Shown: in pieces, positions 7,953-14,271 of the stretch
How the letters are laid out: the number at the start of each line of letters is the position of its first letter
Numbering within the stretch: position 1 is the first letter of the stretch
Source: Oscillibacter sp.
Lineage (GTDB): Bacteria > Bacillota > Clostridia > Oscillospirales > Oscillospiraceae
Assembly: GCA_017937405.1 (NCBI GenBank)
Contig: JAGBDS010000010.1
Location: forward strand, 1-33,264
Reading direction: 5' to 3'
Length of the DNA stretch: 33,264 bases
The notes under the pieces: generated by a model
The model's input: only the letters and a program-made list of their open reading frames with translations
The model's database searches: none
What the model was told of the DNA's origin: nothing
Position numbers and translations under genes: made by a program

Positions 7953-8834
7953 ATGAAGCAATCATATGACGTGCTGGTCATCGGACCGGTGTCCTTGGAC
8001 CACAACATTGACTATCAGGGCAATGAACGCAAGGAACTGGGCGGCGCCGTGGTAGCCTCCGGCTTCGCGGCAGCCAAGAGCGGCAACAAGACCGCCCTGT
8101 TCACCAAGCTGAACCCCGCCGACGCCGATGTGGAGGCGCGGTTCGCAGGCTCTGGTGCGGACCTCTATTGGAAGGAATCCAAGGCAACCTGCTCCATCCG
8201 CAACCAGTATTTCACCGCCGACAAGGAAAAAAGGGCCTGCACCTCCATGGGTGTGTGCGATCCCTTCAAGTTTGAGGAGCTGCCGGACATCGAGACGAAA
8301 ATCTACCACTTCGCCGGACTGGTGTACGGCGACTTTGACGGCGCCCTGTTCGCTGAGGCTGCCAAGCACGGCAAGGTAGCGGTGGACGTCCAGTGCCTTC
8401 TGCGGCACGTGGAGGCGGACAAGACCATGGCCTTCCACGACTGGGCGGAGAAGATGGAATACCTGCCCTGTATTGACTACCTCAAGACCGACGCCGCCGA
8501 GGCGGAGATTTTGACTGGCCTCACTGACCGGGCGGAGGCGGCCAAGCTACTCCACAGCTGGGGCGCGAAGGAAGTGCTCATCACCCACAACACCGAGGTG
8601 CTGGCCTACGACGGCAAGGACGTCTATACCTGCCCCATCAAGGCCCGGAATCTCTCTGGCCGCACGGGGCGGGGCGACACCACCTTCGCTGGGTACATCA
8701 CCGAGCGCCAGCGGGCGGATATCGCCGAGGCCCTGCAGTACTGCACGGCGCTGGTGTCCCTGAAAATGGAGACGCCGGGCCCCTTCCAGGGCACCCGCCA
8801 AGATGTGCTGGACTACATCAAGGATTTTTATTAA
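7953..8834 (+). CDS. PfkB-family (ribokinase-like) carbohydrate kinase
   Basis: This 293-residue cytoplasmic protein belongs to the PfkB/ribokinase family, which phosphorylates sugars, sugar acids or nucleosides with ATP. The N-terminal strand YDVLVIGPVSLDH and the following GGAVVASGFAAAKSG match PfkB signature 1. The C-terminal signature GRTGRGDTTFAGY carries the catalytic Asp at about residue 242. The ATG at 7953 is preferred over an in-frame ATG at 7917 because AAGGAG (7938-7943) precedes it and the earlier one lies inside the intercistronic hairpin. As the last gene of the operon it probably phosphorylates the compound delivered by TctCBA and released by the metallo-hydrolase. Its substrate is not known. 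Confidence 0.9.
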   Translation: MKQSYDVLVIGPVSLDHNIDYQGNERKELGGAVVASGFAAAKSGNKTALFTKLNPADADVEARFAGSGADLYWKESKATCSIRNQYFTADKEKRACTSMGVCDPFKFEELPDIETKIYHFAGLVYGDFDGALFAEAAKHGKVAVDVQCLLRHVEADKTMAFHDWAEKMEYLPCIDYLKTDAAEAEILTGLTDRAEAAKLLHSWGAKEVLITHNTEVLAYDGKDVYTCPIKARNLSGRTGRGDTTFAGYITERQRADIAEALQYCTALVSLKMETPGPFQGTRQDVLDYIKDFY

Positions 8835-9130
8835 AAAGTGATTCTATTTTTAGCGAATTTTCTAAACTGGCTGGCAATACATATGTCCACAACAATTCCT
8901 CAACAGGGGCCACATACTCCCACGATGCATTTTTTGCTATCGCACGCTGCGGACTTATAACAGATGTATTTTTAACTCGACTCAGTGATTCCACCAGTTT
9001 CGCTGGCCTTCTTTTCTAAAATAGTCAAACTCGTCCAGCTCCCGTACTTTTTCCGCAGGCTCTGGTGCCCTTCCTGATCGTGACGCCGAAAATCATCTGC
9101 TGTAAACAGGGCGATTTCTGCTGGCCGCTA
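8835..9130. other. Intergenic region with possible decayed coding remnants
   Basis: No convincing complete gene is present. On the minus strand several short open stretches read like protein. One ends at the stop 8982-8984 with VRELDEFDYFRKEGQRNWWN before the last His. Another runs from about 8993 to 8819 and contains WEYVAPVEELLWTYVLPASL; it could start at a GTG but lacks a ribosome site. They are in different frames, which suggests a degraded gene at the edge of the accessory island. I cannot assign a family. Confidence 0.3.
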
Positions 9131-9199
9131 ACAAAATCATGAAAAATCCGCCCGGATAAGCCTGAGTTTGAGGCTTGTCCGGGCGGATTCATGATTCAA
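9131..9199 (-). terminator. Large terminator-like hairpin after the UPF0158 gene
   Basis: A long imperfect stem pairs caaaatcatgaaaaatccgcccgga on the left with its near-complement around 9177-9199. An inner aagcct/aggctt stem closes the loop. Read on the minus strand it starts about 50 bases after the UPF0158 stop, and the distal arm ends in GGATTTTTC then ATTTTG, as expected for an intrinsic terminator. On the plus strand it could also stop readthrough from the kinase operon. Confidence 0.65.
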
Positions 9200-9245
9200 A
9201 AGGCATCGGCAGAACTGCCTGAAAGAACGGCCCTGCGATGGATGT

Positions 9246-9740
9246 CTACTGCCGAGCTTTGGTGTCGGCATGGCCGCAAGACGTTTTTTCGCTTCGAAGC
9301 TGATAAGGCAGATTGTAATTCTCACACCATTTCTGGGCGATATCCATGAAGGCGCAGGAACGGAAAGCGTAGTAAGCCTGGTCTAAATCCAAATAGTAGA
9401 TTTCGTCTTTAAAGTGTCGATACGGCTTCTGACCACGAAGCGCCCGGAAAAGACGGCTACTCTTAGAACTGTCCTGGACGGATTCGGCAAAAGACTCCAT
9501 AATGTGATACTCGTGAATATCATATTGGTTAGGCAGGCGAAGATAGTCGCCGGATGCATCAATGCGCTCTGCCAGATCTTTGTCCGGCTGAACATACTCG
9601 CCGTCGGGCAGGTATTCAAACTCACCGGTGGCAACGTTCAAATATTGTTCCCAGTGATCGGAGGCCTCTTCCAGCTTTTCGGCAATGTCCTCCAGATAAA
9701 CGGTCACCAGAGTGCGGCCTGGCTTGTTACAAAGAAACAC
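9246..9740 (-). CDS. UPF0158 family protein
   Basis: This protein of about 164 residues matches UPF0158. It has LEDIAEKLEEASDHWEQYLN followed by TGE, then YDIHEYHIMESFAE, a LFRALRGQKPYRHFKDEI core, and a C-terminal YYAFRS with AQKWCEN helix. The molecular function of the family is unknown. The open frame runs much further upstream and overlaps the ribbon-helix-helix gene in another frame. A GTG at 9738-9740 with GGGGAG 8 bases upstream is the best-supported start; a GTG at 9707 just before the conserved TVYLEDI is an alternative. It lies 55 bases after the ribbon-helix-helix gene, probably in the same transcript. A DNA-binding small protein followed by a partner of unknown function resembles toxin-antitoxin layout, but this is inference. 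Confidence 0.78.
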   Translation of the reverse strand: MFLCNKPGRTLVTVYLEDIAEKLEEASDHWEQYLNVATGEFEYLPDGEYVQPDKDLAERIDASGDYLRLPNQYDIHEYHIMESFAESVQDSSKSSRLFRALRGQKPYRHFKDEIYYLDLDQAYYAFRSCAFMDIAQKWCENYNLPYQLRSEKTSCGHADTKARQ

Positions 9741-9795
9741 AGCGACATCTCCCCTGCCTGGAACTTTGGATTTGAAAACAGAAAGAGCGAAGAGT

Positions 9796-9984
9796 TCAGG
9801 GTTTATGGCTCTGATCCCGATCCATGGTTTCAGCAATGGCACGGTTGATGAAGCCACTAAGGCTTTCGCCTCGAGATTTTGCATAATCTTGAATTTTTGC
9901 TTTTTGTCCCTTAGGCATAATGAGATTGACTCTATCCACGTTTTCCTTTTGCCATTTATTTTTATAATCTGTTCTATCAGGCAT
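9796..9984 (-). CDS. Small ribbon-helix-helix (Arc/MetJ-type) DNA-binding protein
   Basis: This 62-residue protein looks like a ribbon-helix-helix regulator: a DRVNLIMPKG beta-strand, a first helix KAKIQDYAKSRG, the ESLSGFINRAI turn and second helix, and a charged tail. The ATG at 9984 is preferred to the in-frame ATG at 9999 because GGAGGG overlapping the first ATG lies 7 bases before the second. Small proteins of this type act as antitoxins, plasmid or mobile-element repressors, or relaxosome accessory proteins. It is followed by UPF0158 and preceded by a region with two 16-base direct repeats, probable binding sites. The region was also open in another frame, but the ribbon-helix-helix frame is clearly the coding one. 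Confidence 0.82.
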   Translation of the reverse strand: MPDRTDYKNKWQKENVDRVNLIMPKGQKAKIQDYAKSRGESLSGFINRAIAETMDRDQSHKP

Positions 9985-10026
9985 TTTGTGTCCCTCCATT
10001 CAACGCAGACGCTAAACGCCAATACT

Positions 10027-10055
10027 ATTATACAATAAATCGATCTTGGCCAAAG
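10027..10055 (-). promoter_or_regulatory. Candidate promoter of the ribbon-helix-helix/UPF0158 pair
   Basis: On the minus strand a perfect TATAAT (10027-10032) is preceded after 17 bases by CTTTGG (10050-10055), a poor -35 match. Transcription would start near 10020, about 36 bases before the start codon. The weak -35 box suggests an activator or a nearby regulator. Confidence 0.5.
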
Positions 10056-10072
10056 TGGGAAACTTCCACAAA

Positions 10073-10122
10073 AAGTCGTGCGCAAGACTAGCAAAAATAA
10101 CGGTTGAAGTCGTGCGCAAGAC
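10073..10122. repeat. Two 16-bp direct repeats with internal dyad symmetry
   Basis: aagtcgtgcgcaagac occurs at 10073-10088 and again at 10107-10122, a 34-base period (about three helical turns). Each copy is nearly palindromic around TGCGCA (gtc-k-tgcgca-m-gac). The second copy fills the spacer of a plus-strand promoter candidate and both lie upstream of the minus-strand promoter. They are probable operators for the ribbon-helix-helix or XRE protein, or binding sites at a transfer origin. Confidence 0.65.
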
Positions 10123-10132
10123 ATGATACAAT
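10104..10132 (+). promoter_or_regulatory. Candidate promoter overlapping the second direct repeat
   Basis: TTGAAG (10104-10109), a 17-base spacer, and TACAAT (10127-10132) on the plus strand. The spacer is almost entirely the 16-base repeat, so a bound repressor would block it. The predicted start is near 10139, at the head of the structured leader. Confidence 0.5.
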
Positions 10133-10138
10133 ACAGAC

Positions 10139-10392
10139 AAAGCAAGAAATGATCTTGCTGAAAACAAACCCACATCAGATGTGGGGGCAAAAAGTAGCAG
10201 CATACGAGAGCGCCAACTCCCGTATGCCTACGCAGGTGGTTACGGCACCAGCACAGTAGTACAAGACTACGCTACGGGAGAATTATACCCATTTTTCGGA
10301 CATTACGCAAGAACTATTGTCCGAAAATGGGCAGACACCTTTCCAAAGCGGCTTGATGCGCTATGCAGGTTCCAGCCTGCATAGCGCTTTTT
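10139..10392 (+). ncRNA. Candidate structured leader RNA upstream of the XRE-GHKL operon
   Basis: About 250 bases without a gene hold a chain of stem-loops. They are agcaag/cttgct (10141-10159), cccacat/atgtggg (10169-10185), catacgagag/ctcccgtatg with one mismatch (10201-10226), ggtg/cacc (10235-10249), gtagt/actac (10256-10270), a 14-15-bp arm pair cccatttttcggaca with one bulge (10288-10331), and a final intrinsic terminator (10358-10392). In addition ctcccgta (10217-10224) can pair with tacgggag (10273-10280), excluding the third hairpin, so alternative folds exist. A promoter candidate sits just upstream. It could be an attenuating leader, an independent small RNA, or an oriT-like DNA region. 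I do not recognise a known family. Confidence 0.4.
10358..10392 (+). terminator. Intrinsic terminator inside the leader of the XRE gene
   Basis: A perfect 12-bp stem (10358-10369 with 10376-10387), a 6-base loop and a TTTTT tail. It lies about 93 bases upstream of the XRE start codon, so transcripts entering from upstream would end here unless antitermination occurs. Confidence 0.8.
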
Positions 10393-10484
10393 GCTGCGGT
10401 CGAAAGAAAGGTGTGAGGTGCCATGCAGAACACTGGGTAAAGAGACGCTCCCCCAGACAATTTCATCAAAAGAAGGTATTTTCC

Positions 10485-10892
10485 ATGAACGAGAAAAGAG
10501 CGGGTCGCTTTGCGCACGGGATGGAAATGCCCGACTCCGTGGTAGATTATCCCCAAATCGGACAGCGCATCAAGCGGCTCCGCAATCAGCGCGGCATGAC
10601 GCAGGAGGCTCTTGCTGAGGCTACCTCCCTGTCAGTCCCGTACATTAGTCATTTGGAGCGTGCGGTGAAAAAGGGCAGCCTGGAGACGCTGACGCGGATC
10701 GCGGCAGCACTGGGCGTAACGGTGCATGAACTTCTCGGGATTCCACGCTCCGAGAAAGAAGCTTTCCTGCCGGACATGACCTCTGTGCTGGAGGATTGCT
10801 CTCCGAAGGAGCGGAAGTTCCTGCTGGAAGTAACGGCTGCAATCAAAGAGATCATGCGGCAGGAGAAACAGGAATTTTCAAATAATACGTGA
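10485..10892 (+). CDS. XRE-family helix-turn-helix regulator
   Basis: This 135-residue protein carries a Cro/C1-type (XRE) DNA-binding domain at about residues 26-80: IGQRIKRLRNQRGMTQEALA, then SVPYISHLERAVKKGSLETL and LGVTVHELLG. A short helical C-terminal tail rich in Lys/Glu follows. The ATG at 10485 is chosen because AGAAGG lies 8 bases upstream; an in-frame open stretch back to 10317 overlaps a terminator and is not supported. The gene is followed 14 bases later by the GHKL-nuclease gene, so it probably controls that operon. Placement behind a terminator and repeats points to regulated or low basal expression. Confidence 0.88.
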   Translation: MNEKRAGRFAHGMEMPDSVVDYPQIGQRIKRLRNQRGMTQEALAEATSLSVPYISHLERAVKKGSLETLTRIAAALGVTVHELLGIPRSEKEAFLPDMTSVLEDCSPKERKFLLEVTAAIKEIMRQEKQEFSNNT

Positions 10893-10906
10893 AAGGACGA
10901 ACAAAC

Positions 10907-12403
10907 GTGAGCGATATGATCAATATGAAGGAAGAACAGTTCGAACTGGACAATACGCCTGATGCTGAGAACCTCTGGAAGGCCATCGGCGGCAGCTTCT
11001 CCAACATCGCCCAGGCAATCAGCGAGTTTGTGGATGACAGCATCTCCAACTTCCGCCAGAACTGGGGGAAGGCCACCATGGTCCGCACCGTGCGGCTGAC
11101 GCTGCATGCCTGCGGTGAGAAGGTGGACATCACCGTGGAGGACGGCGGCACCGGGATCCGCAACCTGGCAAACGCCATGACGCTGGCAGGTCAGGCTGAC
11201 AAGGAGACGCCTCTGAACGAGCACGGTTACGGCCTCAAGCACGCCCTGGCCTATGTGGACGCCAAGGGCAGCGGCTGGGAGGTCGCTACCAGGACGGAGG
11301 AGGACCTGAAGCGGAACCGCTGCCAGGTGGTCAAGAGCCCCTATGCCATCGGCAAGGGGAAGCTGAACAGCGTCTACCGTACCGGCTGGTGGCCGGCACA
11401 CCTGGGCCCCACCGGCACGATGATCAGCGTCTCCTGCTCTATGGAGATGCTCCGTACGCTGTGCCCCGAGGACAATGAGAAGCAGAAGACTTTCTGGCAG
11501 CTGGTGGATATTCTGGAGGAGGATCTGCGTTATACTTACGCGAATATCCTCTATAACGGCGAGGCTGAAATCGAGCTGGTGGTCAGCGATGGTAAGATCA
11601 ACCGTCAGAAGAAGCTGAAGCCGCTGTTCCCCCAGTGGGAGGCGGGGACGCTCCAGGAGCTGCCCGTCCAGAAGTATGATCTGGGCGGCGGCAGCATCCA
11701 GATCCACTGCCGTTACGGCTCCATCTGCACGGATAAGAATAACTACAGCCACTACATCCGCAGCATGGACGCCAGCGGCGTCGAGATCCGCATCAATGGC
11801 CGGGTCATTGAACACGGCCTGATCAAGCAGGTGTGGGGCCGTTCCATCCACAACTCCCAGAACGCCTTTCTGGCGCAGATCGACCTGCAGACGGATTCCT
11901 GGGATGCCCTGCCGTCCACCAAGAATGCCAAAAACGGCTTCCGGGAGGAGGATCCCCGTCTGCGGAAGCTGTTCAGGTGGATCCGCGCCAATGTCCAGCT
12001 CCCCCCTTCCTCCCGGGAAACGAAGGAGCAGAAGCTGCTGGCCAAACTGGCGGAGAAAAAGCGTGCCGTTCCCGGTATGACCCGGGTGGCGCAGGAAGAA
12101 GGCGTCTTCCGCACCATCGGCCTGAATGAGCGGATGGACCTGCTGACTGCCCAGGGAGGCGCAGTGACCGTCTACGAGGGAAAGGCCGGTCAGACCAAGA
12201 CCCGTGATGTGTACCAGATGATGATGTACTGGCACGGCTGTGTCCAGGATGGCATCCCTGTGGCTGAGGCGGTTCTGATCGGCGAGCGCCACACGAAGGC
12301 GGTTCGCCGCCTGATCCAGCACATCAACGGTATGCTGGGCCCGGACGGCCGGCCCTACTGCTTCCGGGCGGTGACCTGGGCTGAGGAAGGTATCACTGCC
12401 TGA
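10907..12403 (+). CDS. GHKL ATPase with C-terminal PD-(D/E)XK nuclease-like domain
   Basis: This 498-residue protein starts with a Bergerat (GHKL) ATP-binding fold. It has an N-box EFVDDSISN (residues 40-48), a G1 motif VEDGGTGI (D79, G81, G83), a G2 motif HGYGLKHAL (106-114) and GPTGTMISV (167-175). The middle (about 180-330) resembles the second domain that follows GHKL modules in MutL/MORC-like proteins. The C-terminus has MDLL with D411, then VYEGKAG (E424, K426), and QMMMYW (Q437). This is the D-(X)n-ExK plus Q-xxx-Y pattern of PD-(D/E)XK nucleases. The usual Mg-binding Asn of the N-box is Asp (D44). AAAGGA sits 9 bases before GTG 10907; ATG 10916 is possible. The architecture suggests an ATP-switched nuclease, for defence or element maintenance. 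Confidence 0.8.
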   Translation: MSDMINMKEEQFELDNTPDAENLWKAIGGSFSNIAQAISEFVDDSISNFRQNWGKATMVRTVRLTLHACGEKVDITVEDGGTGIRNLANAMTLAGQADKETPLNEHGYGLKHALAYVDAKGSGWEVATRTEEDLKRNRCQVVKSPYAIGKGKLNSVYRTGWWPAHLGPTGTMISVSCSMEMLRTLCPEDNEKQKTFWQLVDILEEDLRYTYANILYNGEAEIELVVSDGKINRQKKLKPLFPQWEAGTLQELPVQKYDLGGGSIQIHCRYGSICTDKNNYSHYIRSMDASGVEIRINGRVIEHGLIKQVWGRSIHNSQNAFLAQIDLQTDSWDALPSTKNAKNGFREEDPRLRKLFRWIRANVQLPPSSRETKEQKLLAKLAEKKRAVPGMTRVAQEEGVFRTIGLNERMDLLTAQGGAVTVYEGKAGQTKTRDVYQMMMYWHGCVQDGIPVAEAVLIGERHTKAVRRLIQHINGMLGPDGRPYCFRAVTWAEEGITA

Positions 12404-12420
12404 GCGAAAAAACTGAGGAA

Positions 12421-12453
12421 GGGCGGGGCCGGTAATGCGGCTTCGCCCCCTTT
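12421..12453 (+). terminator. Intercistronic hairpin after the GHKL-nuclease gene
   Basis: gggcggggcc (12421-12430) pairs with ggcttcgccc (12439-12448) through ten pairs including two G-U wobbles. An 8-base loop is followed by CCTTT. It is likely a weak terminator or a stability element that lowers expression of the two downstream genes. Confidence 0.5.
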
Positions 12454-12476
12454 AAAAGATGAAACAGGAGGAGCAT

Positions 12477-13007
12477 ATGTATATTTCCTTCCATAAGGTT
12501 CAACTCCCGGGAATGGTGTGCGTTCTGATCCACCTGATGTCCCGCCTGACAGAGGAATTCCCGCAGCTGCTCCAGAAATATCTCAATGAACGTCTGGATC
12601 CAGTCAGCGAGCTGTATGACCCGGCGTTCCCGTGGGACAGAGCGCGGCTGATTTTGATGTATCACGGTCCTCAGGAGCTGCCGGACCGCGGCCGGATCAC
12701 CCTCCCCAACGGGCGGACAGTGCAGATGTTCAACATCAATCCCGGACACAGCGGACCCGCCGCTTCCCTGCTGGGAGACTATATTCCGGCCATGGAAACC
12801 GGCCGTCAGGCGCTGCTTGCCGGAGGTACGCCCCTGGAAGCGGCGCTGAAGATCTGGATCTACTGTTTGCAGAACGATACCATGCACACCATGACCTCTA
12901 CGGAGAAGAACTTTCAGCGGGTCGTGGAAGATATGGAGCGGCTTCAGGAAGCATTGGCAGAGGAACTGGCATCCAGCCTGACGATAAAAGGAGGTGTATC
13001 CCAGTGA
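12477..13007 (+). CDS. Protein of unknown function, coupled to the integrase
   Basis: I do not recognise this 176-residue protein. It begins with a hydrophobic, probably helical segment (LPGMVCVLIHLMSRL), then a helix-rich stretch LLQKYLNERLDP. A Pro/Gly-rich middle with GRITLPNGRTVQMFNINPGH looks like a beta hairpin, and a final amphipathic helix NFQRVVEDMERLQEALAEEL could be a coiled coil. There is no signal peptide or clear membrane segment. The ATG at 12477 is chosen over 12459 because AGGAGG (12466-12471) lies between them. Its stop codon overlaps the integrase GTG (GTGA), indicating translational coupling. Position between a nuclease-like ATPase and an integrase suggests an accessory role in that module, which is inference. 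Confidence 0.75.
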   Translation: MYISFHKVQLPGMVCVLIHLMSRLTEEFPQLLQKYLNERLDPVSELYDPAFPWDRARLILMYHGPQELPDRGRITLPNGRTVQMFNINPGHSGPAASLLGDYIPAMETGRQALLAGGTPLEAALKIWIYCLQNDTMHTMTSTEKNFQRVVEDMERLQEALAEELASSLTIKGGVSQ

Positions 13008-14119
13008 TACTTCAGAAGAATCCGACCTTGAAGGAGTGGGCGGAGTTTTGGCTTTCCACCTATGTGCGCCCGGCGGCAAAGCCCAGCGGATATGAGCACT
13101 ACCACGACAATCTCTATAAACACATTTTGCCGAAACTCGGTTCAGTCAGGTTGAATAAGCTGACGACGCCGAGGGTGCAGATGTTTTTAAACGAGGAAGC
13201 CGAGCGTGGAAATCTCCGTGACGGCGGCCCGCTCAGCGCCAAGAGCCTCAAGAATATGCGGGTAGTGCTGGACGTCTGCTGCAAGCGCGCCGTGGCTGAT
13301 GGGTATATGGAAGCCAATCCTGTCCCTGCGACAGTGTATCAACACTGTTCTGCCCCGAAAGTGGAGGTCATGAGCGACAGCAATCAGAAGATCCTGGAGG
13401 AATGGCTGTTTCAGGATGTCTCCCTGCTGAATGCGGGAATTATCATGGGCCTCTACAGCGGTATGCGCTTGGGAGAAGTCTGCGCGGCTCGGTGGCGCCA
13501 TTACGATGCACAGCGCGGCTGCCTCCATGTGGAAGAAACGGTCCGTCGTGTTACCAAGTATCAGCAGACAGTGGGCAGCAAAAAGCGCACGGAACTGGTA
13601 TTTTCATCCGTGAAATCCGATTCATCCAAACGGACACTTTATCTGCCAGATGTGCTGAATGATCTCGCCGCCATGCAGTATGAGAGGTTTCATGTAATCA
13701 CCGGGAGATTTCCCGAACCGGATGATTTCATCATCTTCAATTCTCGGGGTGGCCTGATGGATCCTGACAATCTGAGTCATTACTTTGGGGATGTCCTAGA
13801 TGGGCTAGGACTGCCCCATGTAAAGTATCATGCCCTCAGGCATACCTTTGCCACAAGAGCAGTAGAAAAAGGCGTGGACATTGCAACGGTTTCTGGTCTT
13901 CTTGGGCATGCGGATGTGACCACGACCACACATTACTATGTGCATCCCCGGGAGGAAGCCATGCGCAAGGCTATGACCTCCATCAGCCCGGTCACAACGG
14001 CCTATGCACCGCGGGGCCATCGGAATTTCCCCGGTTTCCCACAGACGGAACCGCAGGAAGCGGAGACGCCTCAACGGATCTGCCGTCGAAGAAAGCACAT
14101 TCAGGAGGCTGTGTCGTAA
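13004..14119 (+). CDS. Tyrosine-type site-specific integrase
   Basis: This 371-residue protein is a phage/ICE-type tyrosine recombinase. An N-terminal SAM-like core-binding domain (about residues 5-100, LKEWAEFWLSTY then LTTPRVQMFLNEEA) precedes the catalytic domain. The catalytic Arg is in LYSGMRLGEVCAARW, the HxxR box is YHALRHTFATRA, and LLGHADVTTTTHYYVHP carries the second His and the nucleophilic Tyr. All the key residues appear present. The start is GTG 13004, with AAAGGAGG 9 bases upstream, overlapping the previous stop. A long open frame back to 12632 is an out-of-frame shadow of that gene. The C-terminal ~40 residues are basic and may be variable. It presumably mobilises the 9.1-14.3 kb island. 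Confidence 0.93.
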   Translation: MILQKNPTLKEWAEFWLSTYVRPAAKPSGYEHYHDNLYKHILPKLGSVRLNKLTTPRVQMFLNEEAERGNLRDGGPLSAKSLKNMRVVLDVCCKRAVADGYMEANPVPATVYQHCSAPKVEVMSDSNQKILEEWLFQDVSLLNAGIIMGLYSGMRLGEVCAARWRHYDAQRGCLHVEETVRRVTKYQQTVGSKKRTELVFSSVKSDSSKRTLYLPDVLNDLAAMQYERFHVITGRFPEPDDFIIFNSRGGLMDPDNLSHYFGDVLDGLGLPHVKYHALRHTFATRAVEKGVDIATVSGLLGHADVTTTTHYYVHPREEAMRKAMTSISPVTTAYAPRGHRNFPGFPQTEPQEAETPQRICRRRKHIQEAVS

Positions 14120-14228
14120 CTGCTGAAGTAAGCGGACGCTTCCTTTGCTTTCAGAAAGGCGAGTTTTGGCGGATCATTACCTGTGCCGCTGTGGCGGCTA
14201 TGATATGGAGCGGTTTTGAATATCTCAG

Positions 14229-14271
14229 AACCGGCGGACAGCGATTTTAAAGCTGTCCGCCGGTTTTTTTG
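14229..14271 (+). terminator. Strong intrinsic terminator after the integrase
   Basis: A perfect 14-bp stem (14229-14242 with 14252-14265), a 9-base loop and a run of seven T including the stem end. It closes the XRE-GHKL-integrase operon and lies 110 bases after the integrase stop. Confidence 0.9.

Noticed and set aside
9738-9748. ATG just upstream of the chosen UPF0158 start
   Set aside because: It is out of frame with the UPF0158 protein and reaches a stop codon after 14 codons.
10073-10122. Two direct repeats considered as a CRISPR array
   Set aside because: Only two 16-base copies with an 18-base gap, no further copies and no cas genes; the dyad symmetry fits protein binding sites.
9741-10190. 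Upstream extension of the UPF0158 frame to about 314 residues
   Set aside because: It overlaps the ribbon-helix-helix gene and its promoter, and the added sequence has no family similarity.
12632-13003. Upstream extension of the integrase frame
   Set aside because: It overlaps the 176-residue gene in another frame, and the AAAGGAGG site points to GTG 13004; the integrase family similarity starts there.
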